Shown here one piece after another: positions 23,401-33,500 of a DNA stretch of 64,000 nt. A program made the translations under genes and the position numbers. The notes under the pieces were generated by a model, which saw only the letters and a program-made list of their open reading frames with translations, was not told where the DNA came from and did not search any database. The stretch comes from Lytechinus variegatus (taxonomy: Eukaryota; Echinodermata; Echinoidea; Temnopleuroida; Toxopneustidae): contig NC_054755.1 in assembly GCF_018143015.1 (NCBI RefSeq), forward strand, positions 6,561,208 to 6,625,207. Reading direction: 5' to 3'. How positions within the stretch are numbered: the stretch's first letter is position 1; the number at the start of each line of letters is the position of its first letter.

Positions 23401-24169
23401 AATGCTTTGACTCCATTGAACGTCATATATGCAAAAATTATGTTAAAAGGCAGTCACACCCACGAAACAGACTCCAAACCAACCGATGGTATGTCATTGG
23501 TAATACCGTAATAGCTTCGGTCTGGAGTCGGTTTCGTTGGTATGACTGTAACCGAAACCGACTCCAAACCGACCGATGGTACGTCATTGGTAATAACGGA
23601 AAAGCTTTGATCGGACTGGAGTCGGTTCCGCTGATGTGGCTAGAGCATAAAGCAGGCATCATGACCGGGGTCCTTTCAAGCAAGGTGTTGAAATGTATTT
23701 CACATTTCGTTATCTGTTTATTTGATATTAAAAACAGCATCATGCATTTTCCCCGCCTCTTTCAGTCTCCTCATATGGTTGCAGACAGGTGGAAATATAG
23801 GGGGAAGGCAAAAATGCATTCTTCTATGATCTACTTGAGATGATAATTCCTCTCCTGCAAATGTCATACTTAGAAGTTAGATATTTTTTTTCGAATATTT
23901 TACTCCACATTATGTTTATGTTTAGACAAAATGTATTATATGAGTGACACGAATGCATAAGAAAATGATAAAAATCAAATCAATCAATTCTTTGTCTTTT
24001 CTCTCACTCTCTTTCTTTACAGACGGATCTACTGCGGACATTCCGCCGGAAGAGAAACGATTCGGGGACTATATGGCTCTTGACGTTTGGGGGCGTCTTC
24101 TTCGGTTTGCTCATCACTGCCTTGTTATCACACGCCCCGTATTTGGTGCCTTGGAAGCCAGAAAATTGA
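14161..24169 (+). CDS. bok: BOK-type BCL-2 family protein (apoptosis effector)
   Basis: Coding exons 14161-14832 (donor GTATGT) and 24023-24169 (acceptor TTTCTTTACAG) join in phase 0 to give 272 residues. The ATG has G at -3 and +4, and an in-frame stop lies upstream. Family features in order: BH3 at about 119-141 (CRELTLVGSELERMYP), BH1 at about 168-180 (KAGITWARVVAFF), then SSSLSIECMQQ, which fits BOK's AAGLAVDCVRQ, and BH2 at about 216-229 (VRWIAQHGGW joined to TDLL). A C-terminal membrane anchor follows (TIWLLTFGGVFFGLLITALL). BOK proteins act in mitochondrial and ER membranes to permeabilise the outer mitochondrial membrane. Oddities: the BH3 core GDE is GSE here, and a basic N-terminal extension of about 50 residues makes it longer than human BOK (212). 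The HGG-W/TD exon junction lies inside BH2. The intron is 9.2 kb. The family call is firm; activity is inferred. Confidence 0.9.
15080..15303. mobile_element. MITE with ACACTCTAAATTCCAAGGAT ends
   Basis: The left end reads ACACTCTAAATTCCAAGGAT and the right end, inverted, reads ATTCTAAATCCTTGAAATTC. GACCAGC and GCTGGTC pair just inside. AAATCTAAAT words fill the middle. It lies in the BOK intron. Confidence 0.6.
15340..15790. repeat. (CAT)n microsatellite
   Basis: About 440 bp of CAT/CAC/ATC triplets. A 153-residue Met/Val ORF on the minus strand is a repeat artefact. Confidence 0.95.
15791..17290. other. Intronic spacer, G/C-run fragments only
   Basis: C runs near 16690 and 17140, and GTTCAGTGGCGGCGCCACAG at 16858, mark remnants of G-run elements. 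A hairpin-like ACTTAAACC pattern is absent here. No exon other than the one at 17300 is seen. Confidence 0.4.
17640..17765 (+). mobile_element. Diverged SINE fragment
   Basis: ATCATGGTTCAAATCACATG resembles a B box, and ACCCGACCCAGGTTAGG and AATTTATTCCTTGAA match the body of the SINE at 1414. It is older than the other copies. Confidence 0.45.
17766..18420. other. BOK intron, spacer
   Basis: It contains GAACGAGCGAAGCGAGCAA at about 17871, a member of the GCGAAGCG hairpin words found in several repeats here. No exon is seen. Confidence 0.35.
18428..18857. repeat. Five-copy tandem array of a 94/88-bp palindromic unit
   Basis: The word TTACCAATGACATGC recurs at 18463, 18557, 18651, 18739 and 18827 (steps 94, 94, 88, 88). 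Each unit begins CACACCAACGAAACCGACTC and ends with an inverted partner (GGAGTCGGTT). The 6-bp difference is loss of one GTGTCG. Solitary or inverted copies lie at about 1357, 11449 and 23449. Small open frames of 60-63 codons here are artefacts. It is not a CRISPR array: units are contiguous with no spacers. Confidence 0.9.
18868..19131 (-). mobile_element. tRNA-derived SINE, reverse orientation
   Basis: On the minus strand the head reads GGCGCGAAAGCTCAGTCGG, TAGAGCGGGGGATTCGTATT and CCCGGGTTCGATTCCCAT. It has good A and B boxes and a possible anticodon CGT. The body continues TAGTGCCCTTTGGTAAGGC and ACCAGGTCCTTCGGAGAGG. The anticodon stem is poorly paired and a long body follows, so it is a SINE and not a tRNA gene. 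Confidence 0.7.
19200..19330. repeat. CTT/CTC-rich pyrimidine tract
   Basis: About 130 bp of TTCTTC and CTCCTC words, simple sequence. Confidence 0.8.
19331..20985. other. BOK intron, no gene seen
   Basis: AT-rich, with a G run at 19560, a short ATT tract near 20740, and a C run at 20967. Several 60-110-codon frames lack splice support and domain features. Confidence 0.4.
20990..21520. mobile_element. Dispersed repeat split by a nested MITE
   Basis: The outer repeat has TGCTCCGGCGACAATTGCTC at the left and GCAATTGTCACAGGAGCAAATG at the right, the family seen at 3408. It is interrupted at 21055-21358 by a 300-bp MITE with inverted ends (GGCCTGTATTCTGAAGTC and GACTTCAGAATACGGGCC), the second copy of the element at 11511. 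The order of insertion is therefore clear. Confidence 0.7.
21521..23445. other. BOK intron, spacer with one palindromic remnant
   Basis: Near 22900-23030 GTCCGACAAGTTGTCAGATC and ACAAAGTCCTTTCATGAAATA look like a decayed palindromic MITE; the same family end (GGACTTGTCGGAT) is seen near 48178. Otherwise no feature. Confidence 0.35.
23449..23642. repeat. Two copies of the 94-bp palindromic unit
   Basis: Two adjoining copies read CACGAAACAGACTCCAAACC and CCGAAACCGACTCCAAACCG, each with GTCATTGGTAATA in its middle and an inverted end. The orientation is opposite to the array at 18428. Confidence 0.8.
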
Positions 24170-25005
24170 GGGTGGGGCGGGGGCAGGGGCGGTGATCCGT
24201 TTTTTCTTTTCATATCGAGTTTGCAAAGACAATATTACAAATAATTACAAGTTAGGCTTGCATGTGTGAAGATTTCTTGTAACGACGGGGATGGATGGAG
24301 GGGGTCCCCCGATTGCTGTACAAATAAAAATAAAAATTAAGGGGCGACCCCCCCCCCCCTCCGCTAGCATCACTGCCCATATATTGATGCTACTGCCCAT
24401 CATTGATGTCACGTGTCGAATTAGGAGACTAGTGGGAGCTGAATTCGAAGGAAAGATGCAATGCTCAATTCAATAAATTACGAACTGAAACAAAACCCAC
24501 TACATCGTTGGGTATCGCAACCACGCACTCAGTCGAATCATCATCCAGCTGGGGTTTTTTTTCTTGGCACATTGTACTACGTCAACAATAAATGGGGACG
24601 ACTCCGGTCAAACTGAGATATGCCTCACAGAAGATACATGTGCCCGACATAGCAGCATAAAAACGGAACTCTTCGTTTTGAGCACCATCTCTTACTTGAA
24701 GATTAAAGTAGTATGAGGTATGAATTAATGTCCCCCCCCGATCCTGATCGTGAAATTCATGAGGATTCTGTAGATTAAGGAATCATCAATTTCGAAATGA
24801 AAGACTTCGACAAATCAGAGTCGGTCAGTTGAAATTAAGTGGCCTTGCTAGTTTCGAACTTGGCTAGAATGTTCCGCAAAGAGTGGAGAATGTTCAAACT
24901 TTGCCATAGACAAGTGTGATATTTTTAAGGCATATTGGTGGAGAGAAGTCGTCAGTGTGAATTTATAAATTGAAATAACTCCAAACAGAATGAGTACATA
25001 CGGCC
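24170..25005. other. BOK 3' UTR and spacer
   Basis: AATAAA at 24323-24328 is a candidate poly(A) signal about 155 bp past the stop. A G-run/C-run pair (GGGGGTCCCCCG at 24300, 11-C run at 24350) marks a G-run repeat. Nothing else is seen. Confidence 0.4.
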
Positions 25006-25009
25006 TTCT

Positions 25010-25195
25010 TATTCATCATTGTCATCATCAACATCATTACCATCATCATAATCATCATCACCACCACCATCATCATCATCATAATCATCATCATCACTAT
25101 AATCATCATCATCATTATTGCCATCATCATAATCATCATCATCACTATAATCATCATCATCGGCATCACCATCATCATCATCATCGTCAAGTGCG
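25010..25195. repeat. (CAT)n microsatellite
   Basis: CATCAT and ATAATC triplets. A His-rich open frame is an artefact. Confidence 0.95.
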
Positions 25196-25344
25196 TTGCA
25201 ATCTGAATATGATTGGAACGGATGTTCATCTAAATATGACTTACAATGGTTATATCATCGTAGTAATTAATATGTCACCATCATCATCGTCATTAGTTAA
25301 CATGGTTAAATCACATGTTGTTTGAAGGTTTGCATGGTGGCATG

Positions 25345-25860
25345 TACCATGTCTGAATGTGGAGTGTTATAGAAACAGTGGATAGAAGAAGAAAAGAAAT
25401 GGATAGGCGAGAAAGTAGAAATTTGAGAGTAGAGTAATCTTTCTAGAGTGTAGTCGTGAAAAGGACTGTAAACCAGAAGATTGGTGAGTTGAAAAACAGC
25501 TTGAGTAGTAGGATGGATGAGGAGATGCTGGCTTGAGTTGGCGAGTAGAGATGATGAGTATAGAAGCAGTAGAGAGACTCGACGTTTCGGGCAGGTTGAC
25601 ACTCCTGAAGACGGACAGTCAACCTGCCCGGAACTTCGAGTCTCTCTAGTGCTTCTACTTATCGTCTACTCTACTCGCCGACTCAAGCCAGCATCTCATC
25701 CATTTTACTACTCAAGCCGTTTCAACTCATCAATCTCTTCTGGTTTACAGTCCTTTTTAGGAGTACATTCAAGAAAGAATACTCTACTCTCAAATTTCCA
25801 CTTCTTTTTCCATTTCTTTTCTTCTTCTATCCACTGTTTCTATAACACTCTACATGGTGT
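25345..25860. mobile_element. Foldback MITE with about 250-bp arms
   Basis: The left arm has GTGTTATAGAAACAGTGGAT, GATGCTGGCTTGAGT and GGGCAGGTTGAC. The right arm has the complements in reverse order, ending ATCCACTGTTTCTATAACAC. The centre is CTCCTGAAGACGGACAG near 25603. The arms differ by a few substitutions and small indels. It is non-coding. Confidence 0.85.
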
Positions 25861-27350
25861 ACCGGAAACAACATCAACGATGGTTAAATCAGAATGTAAT
25901 TTATCATGGGTACTGGTAAAACGATAACAATCCAAGACAAAAATAACATTGATGTCCTATTTTGATCATGTTGATGGTTCTGATAGTGGGTGTTCATAAG
26001 AAGCACGAAAAATATATCAATATACATTCTTGAAGGCTCTATACCTAGGTTTGTTTACTTTTAGATGATTTAACATATTTCGTTAATTTGTGTTTCATAT
26101 CACAGTACAACCGTAAATGTGTTATTTCTTTAAACCACAAAAAAGTGTAAACAAAAGACTGGAATGATTGGAATTTTCTGTTCGGAATGACTCGTATTTT
26201 TTTTTATTGTACAAGAAATTGAGTAATTGGTAGCTCATCGTTTATATCACCATTAAGACTTTTGTGCAATATTCCAGATGGCGATAATCCACAGACTTTA
26301 TGGCTCCATCTATATCGTTTCAAAGGATTTTTTTAACGCCAAGATTATCAAAATAGTTATATGTTTCGCCTATTTCATCTTGTAATATTTTATATTTTCA
26401 CTCAACTTTTTATTGGGCGAAAAGTTACATTCAAGAAAATCTGTGCCACTATAGTCGGCCTATTTTGAAATATTTGTAGATGCTCTTAAATCTCCATTTT
26501 CAGATGACACACAAAAAAATCGTTTGTTCATGCTTGAGCGAACATCGACCTTGATATACATGTATAACTGGCTTGCGCCAATATGAAACAAAAGCAGACT
26601 TTACAACAACTGTCAACGCTTAAACGATCTACTCTATATACTATACGATGTATACTACGAAATGTTAATTCAGCAGATTTATCTAAAACTTCTTTATACG
26701 CAATTGACGAATTGCCGTGGAAGAAGTCCCCCCCCCCTTATTTCATTGTAAATTTTGTTTAAGACAATCATTATTAAGACGGTGTATGACATTAATAAAT
26801 GTTACAAACTTTCACCATGGATGTTATAAAAAAAAGCTTTGAATAACAGTACAAAATAATGAACGGTAAAAATATGTTACACAGCAATAAAAAGAAACGA
26901 ATGCTTCATTGTAACCATGGTAACGGTGGTGTTAAGTTTTCTCAAGAGGAGACGAAAGAAAACAGAAATAGTGAGGTGAAAGGCTGGGCAGGAGAAATGA
27001 ACGATGGTGGTATGAGAGAGATGTACGTATAGAAGGCAAAAATTGACAGGGGGGAACCACTTTGTTGAATGACGTGGCATATTTTGCCAAGATGGTCAAC
27101 TGGCTACATAAAACGTCGCATAAAACTTTTGCTTGCGTTATTTGGTCTGTGAGATACATATCTTTTTAAATCATGTTAATGGCACCGTCCTTAAAATGTA
27201 TCTACTAGGTCAGTATACCTGGCTAATGAGCGCGCTTCGCGCGCCAACTAATTACGTGACTCAATATTTTCTGATGCCCCGCCCCCCCCCCCCATGTCGA
27301 CCCAGTACACCACTGGATATGCGACCCGAGTGTATACCATTTACCACAAG
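25861..27350. other. Spacer, no gene seen
   Basis: AT-rich; a C run at 26728, and GAGCGCGCTTCGCGCGCC at about 27228, a compact palindrome of the GCGAAGCGC type. Open frames on the minus strand near 26880-27160 have no splice or domain support. Confidence 0.35.
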
Positions 27351-27579
27351 AACGGGTTACAAGTCGTTCGTATCGTTACGAGCTACTTTATGAACCACCC
27401 GGGAACCACCCACCTGGCATCTGAAAGAGTAAAAAGTTCCAGTGAGTATTTTTTCCCTTTTTTTTCTTCTTCAGCCCCTTCTTCACTTGTCCGCTCTTTT
27501 ACAGAAAGTTGATATACTATGTGGGATCCAATTATCTTTGCCAGGAGGCTCAGGTGAATATAACCGCGATACGCCTAAC

Positions 27580-30500
27580 CTAAGACCTCGTCCAAGCGCC
27601 ACATGGTTGGTCAATCATCCAGTCCCCACCGGGAGAAGGACTTTCCAGGCCAATGCTCTTAATTTTCATTTGCACTTTTGGACGAAACTTGATAACAGGA
27701 GTTGAATTCCCCTGAAGTCCCACTGCAAAGTTTCCTTCCGAGTGGTCAAGCCAGAACGAATCGTACCCAGATGGTCCGCAGTGGAGCTGGCTCAGCACAG
27801 GGCTACGGACACTGGATGCTACATCAGGAGGTCTTCTGAACGACCTAACACGCGAGGATCCAACGCAGAAGTCTGATAATGGAAGTTAGTTGAGTTGGGT
27901 GTTAATGATTTAATATGTAATCCCATGGGTTGTGATTATGATACCAAGTCAGACTCAGGGCTATGCCCCAGAATCGTCTCTCGATCAAAAACTGTGATTT
28001 ACACTTGATGACCCCTCCCCCTCAATCTCCCCTCACGTTGGCCACGCCCCGAGGGGCCACTTACATTGACGAGTGGATACCATGCGCGACCAAAAAACAC
28101 GTAAAAAGGATCTCTTTTTCACGATAGGGCACGTTACGTACGTAACGTGATAAGGGTGTCAAAAATACAAAAATATGTAAAAGGGGTATCTATTTCGTTT
28201 GGAAAGTTACGTGTTTAGGGTTAAATTTGCGGGGATGATAAAACAAAATTAAAATGTTTTATAAAGGATGTCCTTTTTACCAGAACACTACGTGTTTAGA
28301 GTCCGATTTGCGCGAGGTGTGTGAGGTGGGGTGGTACTATAAACCAAATGAGAACCGACGACCGAAGGACCCGTGACATAAACATTAAAATATTCCTGTA
28401 CTTGTTCAGGGGTTCATTTCAGGAAATATTTGCCAAGAGTATCGTTTTGTTCCTAATACTTGTTAAGGGTAGGGTTTCACACGCAAATACTTGTTGAGGG
28501 GTGCATTTTCAGAATGTGGAAATTACGTGTTTAGGGTGCTTTTCGAGACCCCATGATCGCGCATGGTATCCACTCGACAATGGAAGTGGCCCCCGGGGAC
28601 CACGCAGAGGATACTTCTACGGGAGAGTCCAAATGCCACTTTTATGATGCGCTTCTTCGTTGAACAGATCATTCTTCTTTTTATTCTATGACATGTCCCT
28701 TCAAAAAAAAAACCGTTGCAAAAATAAAAGATCGTCACATTCATTGACTAATGTGAATATGTTCAAAAACACGGATTTAGTACAAATCAAACCATAAAAG
28801 ACTATGATCATGTGTCGTTTGTGTGAAATGGCTGCAGGGGAGTAAAATAGTGCAAACGGTAAAAGGGCCTATAATTTTGCTACCTCGCGAGGGCAACATG
28901 TTCGCTAAATATAATTCACCCAATTATGTATTCTCTATAATGTGTACGTGCCCGTTCAGGAGCCCCAAAAATGAAATTAATTTCTTAGCAAGGGAATATT
29001 TCGTAATATTATTAACTCCTGGGTGCTACTTCACAAAGGGCATTTAAAATATCATTTTGAAAAAAGGAGCATTTCGTTTCTAAAAAAAAGGACACCTTTC
29101 ATTTTGAAAAGGGGCATAATTCGTTTCTTTAAGACACGTTTTTATATTGAATAAAAATACATTTTTCTATAGATATATGGGAGAGAAATTAAGTGCCCCC
29201 GCCTCTTCTCGAGTCCCTGGCGGCTGCTTCTCGGGCGAAGCGAGGGATATCCTAATTCACAAAACGAATTAACTGCCAGACTCAATGCGCTTCGCTCCGG
29301 AAGCAGCCGCCAAGGCCTTGACAAGAGGCACCCCCCCCCCGTCACACCCGCAAATGTAATAAACGACCACAAATGTAATAACACCCACAAATGTAGTAAC
29401 ACTTTACTCTCAATGTAAACACACTTTACCACAAATGTAACAATTTCACCCACAAATGTAAAAATGCACTTTACACACCAAATTTTTGATCGCCTACTAA
29501 TGTAATGACTTTACCCACAAAATGTAATACATTTTAAGGGATTTTTGGCGAATCTATTCTCAACTAAAACCCTATGGTAATGCGATACAGCGCAAAGTCA
29601 CAGTCTTTTCTCAAGACCCGGTTATATGAAGTTAAACAATCTTCCAAACAAAGACCCCACAATCATAGAAATATAGCTTAGTCTTTCCTCCGGACCAAGA
29701 TATTTCAAATAGCAAATACATGTAATGAAATAATAATAATAAAGATCCCGCGATCTTATTAATGTTGAATAACATGGAAATATAGCATAGTCTTTTCTCT
29801 AGACCCAGTTATTGGAAAAATCATAAAAACGGAAATTGGATTATGGGGCATTCGTTTGGAATATTTCCAAAAACTATTTTTTTTAATAATAACCGAGTCT
29901 GGAGTAAGAATGATTGCTTTAACCATGCATTATTACAATGTTTTGGGGGTCTGAGTTGCATTAAAAAAAACTGGGTGTGGGGTACAAACCTCTGTTTTAT
30001 TACAGGTTCTCAGGTTGAAGGATTGTTTGGTCTTAGATTTGGATTTTATTATAATTATTATTAGCGTTATTTTGAAGAAAAAAATAACTGGATCTGGCTG
30101 AAAGACTATGCTATATTTTCATGTTATTCAACATTAATGAAATAATGGGGTATTTACACCTTTTGTGTATTATTATTTATCATTTTGAAATAACTGAGTT
30201 GAAGAAAAGACTACGCTTCATTTTCATGTTATTCAGCAATACCAAGAGTGTAGGGTCTTTGTTTTGTTTTGTTTTTGTATGATTTTTTTTATTTTGCAAT
30301 AACTGGGTCTGGAAGAAAGACTACGCTTTATTTCCATGTTTTATTTAAAACTATGATAATCATTATTATTCTTATAATAATCATTATTATTCTTATAATA
30401 ATCATCATTATTCTTATAATAATCATTATTATTTTCCTTCTTTCCTGCACTTTTCACTCCCTTTTACACAGGCCCCAAATCCAGTTTGTTTGTTTGTTTA

Positions 30501-33500
30501 TTTTGCTTTCTCTACATTATGTAGCACAACATGACAGAAGAAAGGTACTGATAGAAATTCTTAATTGCAATCAAAACAAAAGAAAAAGCAAACAAAAAAG
30601 AGAAGAAAAAAAGAAATGAAACAAGGCAAGAGCGATTTTGTGTCTCGCCCACTTGTGAAAATGACCAGAAATATCGTGATTTGCGAGAGCATGCAACAGA
30701 ATTGTATCAAAACTTCATTGTGAAATAACTGGGATGATAACACTTGTCATAAGAGCCTGGCACATAAACTTTAATGTTGACCTGAAAATGACCTTTGACC
30801 TTACCATGTAACCTCCGACTGCAGCATAACATGCAGGTCCCCCAAGTCCATCTACCATCCAAGTTTGGTTGAAAAGCGACTTACGGTTGCAGAGTTAGGT
30901 GTCATAATAGTCTTGCATGTAAACTTTAACGTTGACCTGAAAATGACCTTTAACCTTACCATGTGACCTCCGACTGCAGCACAACATGCAGGTCTCCCAA
31001 GTCCATCTACCATCCAAGTTTGGTTGAAAAGCGACTTACGGTTGCAGGGTTAGTTGTGATAATAGAGTCTTGCATGTAAACTTTAACGTTGACCTGAACA
31101 TGACCTTTGACCTTACCATGTGACCTCCGACTGCATCATAACATGCAGGTCCAGCAAGTCCATCTACCATCCAAGTTTGGTTGAAAAGCAACTTACGGTT
31201 GTGGAGTTATGTGTCATTAGGTTTGTGACGGACGGACGACAGACGACGGACGGACGCCGGACGAAATTTTGGATCCCTATTAGTCTCGCCCTCACCTCTG
31301 GTGGGCGAGACAAAAAGGGAAAAATAAAACAAGAAACAAAAAGAAAGAAAATAAAATAAAGGAAAAGAGGAAAAAGAAGAAAAGAAAAGAAAAAAGAGAA
31401 AAGGAAAGAGGTAGAAAATAAAGAGGGAAAAGGGACAAAAAGACAAAGAAAAAGACAGATTAACAGAAAATAATACAAAAGGAGAAAAATAGAAAAAGGG
31501 AGAAGGAAAAAAAAGAAAGTAAAATAGAAAAAAAAGGATGAAGGGAAAAAAAGCTTTTCATCCTTTCAAAGAAGGCTCAAAATTAAAGCAGTGCTCAAAA
31601 TTAAAGCAGTGGCAAAAATAGTCATTTTTACTGGTTGCCAACTGAAGAACTTTTTCAACATCATTAAGATGATTTGTTTTAAATAACCCGGTCCGGAGAA
31701 AAGTCTTTGCGCTATAAATGCATTACTACAAGGTGTTAGTTTAGAACAAATTCATCAAAAATATCCCTTCAAATTTATTACATTTGTGGGTAAAGTCATT
31801 ATTACATTTGTGGGTGATAAAAGTTATTGCATTGTGGGTAAAGTGCATTATCATTATTACATTTGTGGGTGAAATTATTACATTTGTGGGTAAAGTGCAT
31901 TATTACATTTGTGGGTGAAATTATAACATTTGTGGGTAAAGTCTTGTTACATTTACGGGCGTTATTACATTTATGGGAGTTATTACATTTGTAGGTGTAT
32001 ACACCTCCCATGCACGCAGTGATCCAGCGACGTCTTTGGTAAATTGCTCGTCTTCTTCCCACGACCGTCGCACAGTGGGCCGGGGCGAAACAAAAGTGCG
32101 CCATAAGTCATTTTGGGCAATTTCAGATTTTTAATTTTTGTCATGCCCAGCTGAAAGACAACACTTTGACGAATACTTCAGCAAAATATTTCATTCGGGA
32201 ATTTGCATAAAGGTTGTTAATTTCCTACCTCAAATCGTAAAAATAATGTTGCATTTTGCGAAATGCCGCGTATATGACAACTTAGTTGAAAAACAAGCCA
32301 TTTCACAGGAGGTTTTTCATACAGGAATCTGAAATGGCACCCACATAATCATGATATATTCTTTTTTTCGTGCGAAAGGGTTCAAAGTAGATAAAAGACA
32401 CTCCAGGGGGTTTTTAAGATAATTATTCCTCGAAATAGGCGGATAATCTATGTTTTTTGCATTTACATTAGAAAATTTTAGATTTCCATGGATTTCCGTT
32501 TAAATTCTATCATCATCATTTTGTCAGATGTCCAAGCTTTAAGTCGATACCAAATTTAGCTGCCCGTTTTTGCCCGTTTTCGTGTTAGATTCGATTTTAC
32601 TTGACACAACTCCCCAAAACCTGTTCAAAAACGGTTATTTTTATTCCGCGCAGTCATCGCAGCGCACCGAGTGGGTGTACATTGCCGTTCATGTTTGCAC
32701 GGCGAGGACGATTCCCCTTGTATTCCATGAAAATGACATGAATTCCGGGCATAATGAAAACAAAATAAAGGTTGATGACGCATATAAGGGCTACCCCCCC
32801 CCCTCCCAGAGATAAGATTTACTTGTAGAATAATTTCAGCCAAAAACCCTCATCATAGTAAAACATTCGTGGTGTACTCTGCGTTTTACCCAAGTCTACA
32901 CCGCTTGATAAAGCACGGTTAATATTTTTCAGATTTTTAAGTATTTGTTTTATCTAATGATTATTTTTATGCCATAAAATTATTTTCAGGATCTCATACA
33001 CACTTTTTTAGGCATGTGATAAGCATGAACCAACATTCACTCTGGTCAATCTTTAAGTAACACATAACACAAAGTTTATACTGCACACTGTTTAGCGTAG
33101 TTTGTCTTTACACAGATATAGGTTTTGAGCAGCCAATCAAAATTTGGTATCAAAGTGACGTCATATCGGCTTTAAATTATGTTCAGTCGATTCTGCGCCC
33201 AAAATTACCCATAATTAAAATGTTAAAGTAAAAATATAACCTGGAATATAATTTTGGCGCACTTTCAACTCATTCTGGCCCACTGTGCGTCGTGTTGACA
33301 CAGGGCCATGGTGAGAGGGATGTCATTAGCATTTTAATTCTTGTGCTGATAATTTTTTACTCCGATTCGAAATATATACGCTATTTAAGCATGGCCGTAC
33401 GCAGAGGGGGGAACGGGGGCAGTTGCCCCCACCCCAACATACTGAAAATTTCACAAAATTCACCAAAAGCCTGCACGAAATCCTCCAATTTTACTTTCAA

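Larger units (their letters stand above)
29342..32002. mobile_element. Foldback (FB-type) element with tandem-repeat arms
   Basis: The left arm (29342-29540) is built of repeats of CACAAATGTAATAA with ACTTTACCCA linkers. The right arm (31775-32002) carries the same words in inverted orientation (TTATTACATTTGTGGG). Inside, a second inverted layer pairs GCGCAAAGTCACAGTC at about 29590 with AAGTCTTTGCGCTATAAATG at about 31705. Several copies of an ATAACTGG(G/A)TCTGG-AAAGACTA-GCT word follow. Arms made of short direct repeats are the hallmark of foldback elements. It lies in the intron of the minus-strand secreted-protein gene and has another element nested at 30636. Confidence 0.65.

Noticed and set aside
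24004-24213. Frames in other phases over the BOK anchor exon
   Set aside because: Only the phase-0 join gives the BH2 end and membrane anchor.
27294-27453. Plus-strand exon-like frame with a GTGAGT donor, weakly like a discoidin fragment
   Set aside because: The opposite strand offers a phase-matched terminal exon that continues the secreted-protein gene. The discoidin resemblance is slight.
32138-32332. 64-codon frame inside the Transib-like element
   Set aside because: Too short, no catalytic motif; it is likely chance.
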